8,161 bases of DNA from Chloroflexota bacterium (GTDB lineage: Bacteria > Chloroflexota > Dehalococcoidia > SHYM01), in contig JACQGV010000149.1 of the NCBI GenBank assembly GCA_016199375.1, positions 1 through 8,161 of the forward strand, in the 5' to 3' direction. Shown here one piece after another: positions 1 through 5,514 of the stretch (position 1 is its first letter; every line of letters begins with the position of its first letter). The notes under the pieces are model-generated. The model was given only the letters and a program-made list of their open reading frames with translations, searched no databases and had not been told where the DNA came from. The translations under genes and the position numbers were made by a program.

Positions 1-1097
1 CTGCCGAAGTAGATAGCGTCCACCATGGCCTTCCTGTCAAGAGCCAGGGAGATCGCCTCCCTCACCCGCACGTCCTTGAGAGGGCTCGCCTCGGGGTGCA
101 GCACGTCGAGGACGGAGAGGTGGTAGCGGCCTCCGATGTCCTCGATAAGCTGGATTCCGGGGATCTTCTCCAAGGCCGCTATCTGGCTGCCAGGGATACC
201 CATGACGATGTCGGCCTCCCCCGTCCTCAGCATGGCCACCCTGGTGAAATCTTCAGGGACAAGCCGGAGAGTCACCTTCTTGACGGTTGGTGGCGTCATG
301 TAGTGCTCTTCGAAGGCCTCCAGCTCGGTGAACTCGCCCTTCACCTGGCTGACGAATTTGAAGGGACCGGTGCCGACGGGTTTGGTCCTCAGGATCTCAT
401 CGCCGCTGCGCTCAAGGTAGCGCTTGGAGACGTGAGTGACCCAGAGCTCGTGGTTGAGCATCTGCATGAAGGGCCGCTTCAATCTCCAGACCACGGTGTA
501 CTGGTCGGGCGCGTCCACCCGGTCCAGGAGCTGGCCCAGTGCCGAGCCCTGAGGATGGATGCGTGCGGGCTGGGTGATACGCTCCACGGTGAACTTGGCG
601 TCCTGGGCGTCGAAGGGGTCGCCGCTGTGGAACTTGACGCCCTTCCGCAGGTGCCAGGTCCAGGCCAGGCCATCGGCGCTCACCTCCCAGGACTCGGCCA
701 ACTGCGGGACAATCTTCCTCTCCATCCCGGCCCCGCCGAGGCTCTCGTAGATCTCGCGGGTGACAGGCCGCTCGTTGCCGCCCCTCTCGTCGTGGGCGTC
801 GAGGACCTCCGAGCCGCGCGTGCCGATGACGAAGACGATGCTCCCCTTCGCACCCGCCCTCGGCGCAGCGGTGGGCGTCAGGGCTGCCGGGGGCCGTGGC
901 GTCGCTGTCGCCGCCGGTGCGGCGCCGGGCGTGGCGGGAGCCGTAGCGGCCGGTCGAGGTGTGGCAGCGGCGGTCGAAGCGGCGGCAGGCGCCTTGGTGG
1001 GGGTCGCTGTAGGCGCAGCGGCACCGCCGCAGGCGCTCGCGGCCAGTGCCAGCAGCGCCGTCAGCCCAAGAAAACGCTGGAACGGATTGGCGGTCAT
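1..1097 (-). CDS. ABC transporter substrate-binding lipoprotein, family 5 (SBP_bac_5), partial
   Basis: This gene encodes an extracytoplasmic, lipid-anchored solute receptor for a dipeptide/oligopeptide-type ABC importer. It starts at an ATG at 1097, with a strong AGGAGGG ribosome binding site 5 nt upstream, and reads 365 codons before leaving the window, so the C-terminal part is missing (family members are usually 500-600 aa). Residues 1-22 form a signal peptide ending ALAASAC, with Cys23 the likely lipidated residue. Residues 24-83 are an Ala/Pro/Thr linker. The receptor domain follows, with the family hallmark RKGVKFHSGDPFDAQDAKFT at about 151-170 and KPVGTGPFKFV at 239-249. It is a paralogue of the lipoprotein at 6442-8115, sharing these motifs and a 19-nt identical DNA stretch (TGTGGAACTTGACGCCCTT) over the first. 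It lies 22 nt after a CoA-transferase gene, so it is probably co-transcribed with it. The ligand is unknown; peptides, nickel, sugars and organic acids all occur in this family. Confidence 0.93.
   Translation of the reverse strand, partial: MTANPFQRFLGLTALLALAASACGGAAAPTATPTKAPAAASTAAATPRPAATAPATPGAAPAATATPRPPAALTPTAAPRAGAKGSIVFVIGTRGSEVLDAHDERGGNERPVTREIYESLGGAGMERKIVPQLAESWEVSADGLAWTWHLRKGVKFHSGDPFDAQDAKFTVERITQPARIHPQGSALGQLLDRVDAPDQYTVVWRLKRPFMQMLNHELWVTHVSKRYLERSGDEILRTKPVGTGPFKFVSQVKGEFTELEAFEEHYMTPPTVKKVTLRLVPEDFTRVAMLRTGEADIVMGIPGSQIAALEKIPGIQLIEDIGGRYHLSVLDVLHPEASPLKDVRVREAISLALDRKAMVDAIYFG
849..1028 (-). repeat. Low-complexity Ala/Pro/Thr linker of the partial binding lipoprotein
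   Basis: These about 60 codons (residues 24-83) are almost only Ala, Pro and Thr, with recurring ATPTATP, ATPRPA and AATATPRP units. The segment tethers the receptor domain to the lipid-anchored Cys23. Such linkers are common in lipoproteins of Gram-positive-type and Chloroflexota envelopes. At DNA level it is a degenerate GC-rich repeat, resembling the linker at 7891-8061. Confidence 0.7.
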
Positions 1098-1102
1098 AGA
1101 AT

Positions 1103-1109
1103 CCCTCCT
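1103..1109 (-). promoter_or_regulatory. Ribosome binding site of the partial binding lipoprotein
   Basis: AGGAGGG on the minus strand sits 5 nt before the ATG at 1097, inside the 22-nt gap after the CoA-transferase stop. It fixes the start and shows independent loading of ribosomes within the operon. Confidence 0.75.
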
Positions 1110-1119
1110 CTCATCACCC

Positions 1120-2340
1120 TCAGGCGAACACACCCTGCGCGTAGTGGGCACCCATGGTCTCGTCCTGCAAGCCCAGGAGCTCTCGGTACACGTATTCGTT
1201 ATGCTCGCCCAGGAGGGGCGCCCGCTCTACGCGGGAAAGCGCCGAGGAGAATCTAAAGGGCGGCCCGTCGTAGGCCCTCTGCCCTGCCTCCGGGTGCTCC
1301 GGATAGCGATAGTGGCCCCTGGCTCGCATTTGTAGGTCGCCCCGGAGCAGGTCGCCGGCGTGCTGGACGGCGCCCGCGGCCACCCCCAGGCGCTGGAGCT
1401 GCTCCATCACGTCCTGGCGCGTCTGCTGGCTGGTCCACCCCTCCACGATCCGGTCGAGGGCGTCTTCATTGGCCTGGCGGCACTCCAGACAATCGAACCT
1501 CGGGTCCCGGGCCAGCTCAGGCCGGCCCATAGCCTGGCAGAGCTGCTGCCATTCTTCGTCCGCGAAGACGGTGATGGCGCACCAGTTGTCGTCCTCGCCT
1601 CGGCAACGATAGACCCCGTGGGGGGCGGCCTGGGGGTGGCGGTTGCCGATGCGGCCCTGGACCCGTCCGTTGGCAAAGTAGTCCAGCATCATGGGGCCGG
1701 TGGCGTTGATCACCGATTCATACTGGGCCAGGTCTATGTACTGGCCCCGGCCCGTGCGCCGCCGGTGATAAAGGGCCGCCAGGATGGCAAAGGAGGAGTG
1801 GTGAGGGTTGACGATGTAGTCCGTATGGGCGACGCCGCTGCCAATAGGAGCCCGGTCGGGATAGCCGCTGATCTGGTCCAGCCCCGCCAGAGCCTGGACA
1901 TTGGGCCCATGGCCGGAGACGCGCTTCCAGGGGCCACTAGTGCCCATCAGGGCATGGCTGATCATGACGATGTCAGGCTTGATCTTCACCAGGTCACGAT
2001 AGCCCAGGCCCAGCTTGTCCATGACCCCGGCGGCGAAGTTTTCCACCACCACGTCGCTGATCTTGATCAGACCCTTGGCAATCTCCTTGGCATCGGGAAA
2101 GGTCAGATTCAGGGTGGCGGCCAGCTTGGAGGAGTTGAAATTGTTGAAGTAGCCGCTGGTGTTCAGGCTGTTCTCGGTGCCCGGCGGGAACGGCGGCGAC
2201 TGCCTCATGCCACAGAGGCGCGTAAAGGACTCGATCCGGATGACCTCAGCGCCGTGCCAGGCCAGCATCCGGGCCGCAATCGGCGCCGTGGCCCGCCAGC
2301 CGAAGTCAACGACCCTGATACCTTCCAGCGGCGCTTTCAT
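1120..2340 (-). CDS. CaiB/BaiF family III CoA-transferase, subunit with catalytic Asp
   Basis: This gene encodes a family III acyl-CoA transferase, which moves CoA between carboxylic acids in the cytoplasm through an aspartyl-CoA thioester. A GGAGGT motif lies 4 nt before the ATG at 2340; a GTG at 2343 is too close to that motif, so I prefer the ATG (406 aa, the usual length). Visible features are the N-terminal fold segment PLEGIRVVDFG, NFNSSKLAATLNL at about 67-79, VVVENFAAGVMDKLGLGY at 97-114 and the block TDYIVNPHHSSFAILAALYH. In that block Asp174 is in the place of the catalytic Asp. RRRTGRGQYIDLAQYES follows, and the C-terminus has PLLGEHNEYVY. It starts 20 nt after another CoA-transferase of a different subtype and is followed 22 nt later by a binding lipoprotein, making an operon. 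The pair recalls two-subunit enzymes such as benzylsuccinate CoA-transferase BbsEF; the substrate is unknown. Formyl-CoA transferase or racemase activity is possible but not indicated. Confidence 0.93.
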   Translation of the reverse strand: MKAPLEGIRVVDFGWRATAPIAARMLAWHGAEVIRIESFTRLCGMRQSPPFPPGTENSLNTSGYFNNFNSSKLAATLNLTFPDAKEIAKGLIKISDVVVENFAAGVMDKLGLGYRDLVKIKPDIVMISHALMGTSGPWKRVSGHGPNVQALAGLDQISGYPDRAPIGSGVAHTDYIVNPHHSSFAILAALYHRRRTGRGQYIDLAQYESVINATGPMMLDYFANGRVQGRIGNRHPQAAPHGVYRCRGEDDNWCAITVFADEEWQQLCQAMGRPELARDPRFDCLECRQANEDALDRIVEGWTSQQTRQDVMEQLQRLGVAAGAVQHAGDLLRGDLQMRARGHYRYPEHPEAGQRAYDGPPFRFSSALSRVERAPLLGEHNEYVYRELLGLQDETMGAHYAQGVFA

Positions 2341-2360
2341 CACGACCTCCGCGTCCGCTC

Positions 2361-3614
2361 CTATATGGCTCCTGCTGCCTGCAGTCGCTGGAGTTCGTCT
2401 TCAGAGAGGCCCAGCTCTGTTCCATAGACCTGGCAGTTGTCTTCGCCCAGCAGGGGGGCACACTTGCGGACTTGCCAGGGAGTCTCCGACAGCCGGAAGG
2501 GAGGGCCGGGGTATCTCAAGGAAGTGCCGAGCTCCGGGTGGTCCACCTGAATAAAAAAGCCCCTCGCCGCCAGGTGCGGGTCAGCGGCGATGTCAGCAGC
2601 CGTGTTCACGGGCGCCATGAAAAACTCGACCGGGAACCGGAAATGCGCTCCCTCGAACAGCTCTTGCCGGGTATGCCGGCTGGTGAACGCCTCGAAAACC
2701 TGCTGAACGTGGGCAATGTCTTTCCGTACCGTCTCGACCTCCCGATATCTGGGCTCTGTCAGGTCGCCGGCCATGCCCTCGGAGTCTATCCAGCTCAACA
2801 GGGTCGTCCACTCCTCCAGCCTCTGCACTCCGACCAGCATATTGATGTAGCCATCGGCGGCGGTATAGACGCGGCGCATCCCCGGGCCCAGGTCAGGGTT
2901 GAGGGGGGTGTAGTAATGTCCGCCCCGCCTGATGAGCAAGCCTCGCGTATCGTAGAACTGCATGGACGTTTCCAGGTCCAGGGCTACCGCTTCCTCCATG
3001 GAAACGTCCACATGCTGCCCCTCGCCGGCGAGGTCGCGGTAGTGGAGCGCCAGCATGGCCGCGTTGGCAGCCAGAAGGGAGGCGGTGAAATAGCCTTGAG
3101 AGGCCCCCATAGCCATCGGAGCCCGGTCAGGCCAGCCGGCCAGCCAGAGGACGCCACCCATCGCTAGCCCCACAAGGTCCGAGGCTTTGTAGTGGGCGTA
3201 AGGACCATTCTGACCAAAGGGTGTGATGGAGACGAGGGTGAGACCTGGGTTAGCTTGCTGCAACCGCTCGAACCCCAGGCCCAGAGCAGGCAAATAGCCG
3301 GGCTCAAAACCCTCCAAGACCAGATCAGCCCGCGCGGCCAGACTCAGGAACAGATCGCGGCCCTGGGGCTTTTCCAAGTCCAGGGTGATGCCGCGCTTGT
3401 TCAGGTGGTAGTGGAAGAAAGCGAGGCTCCGCTCGGGGTGGGGCCGGTCATGGTAAAAGGGAGGCCAGCGCCGCATGGGGTCGCCTTCCGGCGGCTCCAC
3501 CTTGATCACGTCAGCGCCCAGACCAGCCAGCAGCCTGCCGCAGTACGCGCCGATGGGCCCCGCCAGGTCAAGGACACGCACGCCCCCTAGGGCTTGGGGC
3601 TGTTCGTGCTCCAA
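2361..3614 (-). CDS. CaiB/BaiF family III CoA-transferase, subunit lacking the catalytic Asp
   Basis: This is a second family III CoA-transferase, 417 aa from a TTG at 3614. The motif GGAGGT lies 4 nt before that TTG, whereas a GTG at 3620 (419 aa) directly abuts the GGGAG; either start is possible. From the GTG, residues 12-46 carry the Rossmann-like N-terminus with GAYCGRLLAGLGADVIKVEP, then NKRGITLDLEKPQGRDLF at about 74-91 and FEPGYLPALGLGFERL at 105-120. GPYAHYKASDLVGLAMGG follows, and PLLGEDNCQVYG is near the end. In the region that normally holds the nucleophilic Asp the sequence is ASQGYFTASLLA. Aligned with the downstream paralogue (HTDY), Gly176 replaces Asp. It may therefore be a non-catalytic partner of the next gene, as I recall for BbsE-type subunits, or belong to a subfamily using another residue. 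It is the first gene of a three-gene operon, behind a long upstream gap that must hold its promoter. Confidence 0.92.
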   Translation of the reverse strand: MEHEQPQALGGVRVLDLAGPIGAYCGRLLAGLGADVIKVEPPEGDPMRRWPPFYHDRPHPERSLAFFHYHLNKRGITLDLEKPQGRDLFLSLAARADLVLEGFEPGYLPALGLGFERLQQANPGLTLVSITPFGQNGPYAHYKASDLVGLAMGGVLWLAGWPDRAPMAMGASQGYFTASLLAANAAMLALHYRDLAGEGQHVDVSMEEAVALDLETSMQFYDTRGLLIRRGGHYYTPLNPDLGPGMRRVYTAADGYINMLVGVQRLEEWTTLLSWIDSEGMAGDLTEPRYREVETVRKDIAHVQQVFEAFTSRHTRQELFEGAHFRFPVEFFMAPVNTAADIAADPHLAARGFFIQVDHPELGTSLRYPGPPFRLSETPWQVRKCAPLLGEDNCQVYGTELGLSEDELQRLQAAGAI

Positions 3615-3899
3615 GGCCACCTCCCGTCTGCCCCGCTACTATCGTCGGAGCGTACGCCCAGGGCGCTTGCTAGCTCATGATGAATCTAGCCTACTGTCAT
3701 AGTGAACTTGCATCATCTCGCCTCCGTGCTCGAATGATGAAAGATGCCTGCCAGAGTAGGCAACTCGCATCATGAGTGGCGGCACGCACCCGAGCGAACG
3801 CCGCTGCTGGAGGCCGTGGACGCGGTGGGTGGCGCCGGTGAACACGCACCAGGGACGCCGGGCGGTCTCGCTGGAATGCCGCTGAACCCCCAGCTCGCT
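3615..3899. other. Intergenic region between mobB and the CoA-transferase operon
   Basis: No credible gene lies in this stretch; the open frames are short or are read-outs from mobB in another frame. It must contain the 3' end of the mobB transcript and the promoter of the CoA-transferase operon, but I see no convincing -35/-10 pair. The segment 3661-3780 is more AT-rich than its surroundings and holds the ATGATG palindrome element. The part 3781-3899 is GC-rich with only weak inverted repeats, for example CCGGTG at 3835-3840 facing CACCAG at 3847-3852, and no T-run, so no intrinsic terminator is called. Confidence 0.6.
3674..3776. repeat. Composite palindrome: two 40-bp degenerate units with ATGATG/CATCAT arms
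   Basis: Unit A (3677-3716) and unit B (3734-3773) are both 40 bp. They match at 27 of 40 positions in an ungapped hand alignment, best at the right end (AACTTGCATCAT versus AACTCGCATCAT). Each unit begins with ATGATGAA and ends with GCATCAT, so each is itself an inverted repeat; unit B has a further inner inverted repeat TGCCT/AGGCA. The whole element is bounded by a perfect 9-bp inverted repeat, CTCATGATG (3674-3682) and CATCATGAG (3768-3776). It lies 60-160 bp upstream of the CoA-transferase start. A tandem operator for a dimeric regulator of that operon, or a remnant of a small palindromic mobile element, would both fit. Neither can be proven here. Confidence 0.6.
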
Positions 3900-4415
3900 C
3901 TATGCGGACAACTGCTTCTCCAGAAAGTTCGCCAGGGAGACGGTGTCCTCGAAGGCGAACTGGGGCACCTTCACATCGAATGGGCGGTCGCAGACCAGAG
4001 CCATCAGCTCCGGGCCCTGGCACAGAAGAGCGCCGCCCACGCGGCTCCACCACACCTCAATCTTAGAGAAGGGCTTGTCTTTGTACCCCTCGACCAGGAC
4101 CAGGTCCACACCCGCGAGGTAGCGAGCAGCCAGCGCTTCGAGGTCCGGCTCGCCTGCCATCGACTCCAGCACTGCCGCCTGGCCTGGCGAGGTCAGAATC
4201 ACGAGGGGGGCTCCCGCCTGCACCAGCCTCCAGCTATCAGTTCCAGGGCGGTCTAGCTGGAACCCATGGGCGGCATGTTTGACGGCCGCGACCCGGCGGC
4301 CGCGCCCTTTGAACTCCTTGATCAGCCTCTCCATCACCAGGGTCTTGCCGACCCCCGAGCGGCCGACGACCGACACCACCGGCGCCGGAAAGCCAGGTGG
4401 ACCTCTCAGCGGCAC
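3900..4415 (-). CDS. mobB: Molybdopterin-guanine dinucleotide biosynthesis protein MobB
   Basis: MobB is a cytoplasmic GTP-binding accessory protein in the last steps of molybdenum cofactor synthesis, working with MobA when GMP is attached to molybdopterin. I chose a GTG at 4415 (171 aa), which has GGGAG 5 nt upstream; the longer ATG at 4451 (183 aa) has no visible ribosome binding site. From the GTG, residues 13-25 give VVSVVGRSGVGKT, a Walker A/P-loop. VAAVKHAAHGFQLDRPGTDS at about 42-61 is the MobB signature with its conserved His and Asp residues, and VEGYKDKPFSKIEV at about 108-121 is the second family motif. Length and motif order are typical and nothing is missing. No mobA, moeA or molybdoenzyme gene is adjacent, and gaps of 156 nt upstream and 285 nt downstream separate it from both neighbouring operons, so it may be a single-gene unit. 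The neighbours do not suggest a partner enzyme. Confidence 0.92.
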   Translation of the reverse strand: MPLRGPPGFPAPVVSVVGRSGVGKTLVMERLIKEFKGRGRRVAAVKHAAHGFQLDRPGTDSWRLVQAGAPLVILTSPGQAAVLESMAGEPDLEALAARYLAGVDLVLVEGYKDKPFSKIEVWWSRVGGALLCQGPELMALVCDRPFDVKVPQFAFEDTVSLANFLEKQLSA

Positions 4416-4571
4416 AACAGCTCCCTTCAGTGACCTGGACAGGCATGCCATAGTGCTGGCGGCGACTCACCTTGCCCGCAACAGCACTCCCCTGTCAACG
4501 GATCCCGCACGGCCCGCCGTGCGGCCCCGCGCTCACGCCTGCCTCTGCTACCCCTCCGAAGTATCCAACGC
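4416..4571 (-). promoter_or_regulatory. Leader region of mobB with two inverted repeats
   Basis: This is 156 nt of non-coding sequence between the DppC-like stop and the mobB start. Read in the direction of mobB it has a perfect 8-bp hairpin (4505-4524). Next comes a 7-bp inverted repeat AGTGCTG/CAGCACT (4488-4482 and 4458-4452) with a 23-nt interior that can form two small inner stems. Last comes the ribosome binding site GGGAG before the GTG. The layout could be a structured 5' leader or simply 3'-end hairpins of the transporter transcript. I do not recognise a known riboswitch. Confidence 0.4.
4505..4524 (-). terminator. Possible hairpin after the permease gene, not a classical terminator
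   Basis: CCGCACGG and CCGTGCGG form a perfect 8-bp GC-rich stem with a 4-nt loop, 47 nt after the DppC-like stop. There is no T-run on either side (GATCCGTTGACAGG follows on the minus strand), so an intrinsic terminator is doubtful. It could instead stabilise the 3' end of the transporter mRNA or be part of the mobB leader. Confidence 0.3.
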
Positions 4572-5495
4572 CTACATTTGTCGAAGCTTGGGGTCCAGGC
4601 GGTCCCGGAGCCAGTCCCCGAGAAAGTTTATGCCCAGGATGGTGGAGGCCAGGGCGATGCCGGGGAAGGTCACCAGCCACCAGGCCACACTGATATAGGG
4701 CCGCCCCTCGGCCAGCATCAGACCCCAGGCGGGCGTCGGCGGCTGCACGCCCATGCCCAGGAAGCTCAGTGCCGACTCAAAGAGGATGATGCTGCCGACG
4801 TTGAGCGTCGCCAGCACGATAACCGTGTTGGTGATATTGGGCAGGATGTGCCTGACCAGGATCTGGGCATCGCCGCAGCCCGCAATACGGGCCAGAGCGA
4901 TGAAGTCCCTCTGCTTGAGGCTCAGCACCTCACCACGGACTATCCTGGCATACTGGGACCACCCGGCCAGCCCCACCACCACCACAACCACCACGATGCC
5001 GCCCCCGAAGATGCCGACGATGACTATGGCAACCAGGATAAAGGGCAGGGCCAGCATGATATCAGTCACCCGCATGATCAGGCCATCCACCCAGCCGGCG
5101 AAATAGCCGGACAGCATCCCCAGCGTAACACCGATCGTTGCCCCCACCACCAGGCCCAGGGCCGCTACCAGAAGGGATATCCGGGCGCCCCAAACGATCC
5201 GGCTCAGGATGTCGCGTCCCGCATAGTCGGTCCCCAAAAGGAACTGGGCCTTGCCGCCCGCCTGCCATGCGGGAGGCGTAAGCTTCTGAGCAAGGTTCGT
5301 CCCCAGGGGATCGTGAGGCGCTATGAGCGGGGCAAACAGGCTTGCTATGGCAACCAGGCAGATTATCAGCAGGGGCACCAGGGGGACCCCCCTGAACCAG
5401 AGCCGGAGGCGCCGCACCGCCAGCGCCGTGCCCCCAGCCGCTGATGCCCCGGCACGGGCCGCCTTTTCAGCTCCCAGAGCCCCGGTGTCCCTCAA
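4572..5495 (-). CDS. ABC transporter permease, DppC/OppC-like
   Basis: This is the second membrane subunit of a dipeptide/oligopeptide/nickel-type importer; it pairs with the DppB-like permease to form the channel. I prefer a TTG start at 5495 (307 aa), which has GGGAGG 6 nt upstream and lies 19 nt after the preceding stop. An ATG at 5552 (326 aa) would overlap the preceding gene by 38 nt and has no clear ribosome binding site. From the TTG, a first membrane segment lies at about 38-57 (VPLVPLLIICLVAIASLFAP). The family motif LLGTDYAGRDILSRIVWGAR is at 86-105 and the EAA loop that docks the ATPase (DFIALARIAGCGDAQILVRH) at about 197-216. SFLGMGVQPPTPAWGLML comes next, and the protein ends DWLRDRLDPKLRQM. 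An unusual run of seven valines occurs in a membrane segment at about 168-174. Substrate specificity cannot be read from the permease. Confidence 0.94.
   Translation of the reverse strand: MRDTGALGAEKAARAGASAAGGTALAVRRLRLWFRGVPLVPLLIICLVAIASLFAPLIAPHDPLGTNLAQKLTPPAWQAGGKAQFLLGTDYAGRDILSRIVWGARISLLVAALGLVVGATIGVTLGMLSGYFAGWVDGLIMRVTDIMLALPFILVAIVIVGIFGGGIVVVVVVVGLAGWSQYARIVRGEVLSLKQRDFIALARIAGCGDAQILVRHILPNITNTVIVLATLNVGSIILFESALSFLGMGVQPPTPAWGLMLAEGRPYISVAWWLVTFPGIALASTILGINFLGDWLRDRLDPKLRQM
4973..4994 (-). repeat. GTG trinucleotide repeat encoding a seven-valine run
   Basis: On the minus strand seven codons in a row are GTG, GTG, GTT, GTG, GTG, GTG, GTG, inside a membrane segment of the DppC-like permease. 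The hydrophobic run is tolerable in a transmembrane helix, but a near-perfect triplet repeat could change length by replication slippage. Confidence 0.6.
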
Positions 5496-5514
5496 GGCCC
5501 CCCTCCCGGCGACC

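Noticed and set aside
96..1256. A 386-codon open frame on the plus strand opposite the partial binding lipoprotein
   Set aside because: It is antisense to a gene with clear family motifs, its product is a low-complexity Gly/Arg-rich run at the linker, and it has no recognisable domain. It is a GC-rich shadow.
1360..2427. A 355-codon open frame on the plus strand opposite the second CoA-transferase
   Set aside because: The minus-strand frame has a complete family III CoA-transferase sequence with ribosome binding site. The plus frame shows no domain.
3677..3773. Two repeats as a mini CRISPR array
   Set aside because: There are only two units, at 27 of 40 identity, with a 17-bp gap and strong internal palindromy, and no cas genes. 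This does not fit an array.
3835..3852. Weak hairpin CCGGTG/CACCAG as terminator of mobB
   Set aside because: The stem is six pairs with one wobble, has no T-run, and lies in GC-rich sequence where such matches are common.
3697..4053. A 118-codon minus-strand open frame overlapping the mobB 3' end
   Set aside because: It overlaps mobB in another frame, ends in the palindrome element, is Arg-rich and has no domain or ribosome binding site.
4493..4498. TTGACA, a perfect -35 box, on the minus strand before mobB
   Set aside because: At 16-18 nt downstream there is only GC-rich sequence (around GCAAGG) with no -10-like hexamer. A promoter is not supported by sequence alone.
4578..5444. A His/Gln/Asp-rich 288-codon open frame on the plus strand
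   Set aside because: It is antisense to the DppC-like permease. The His-rich run is the complement of the valine repeat.
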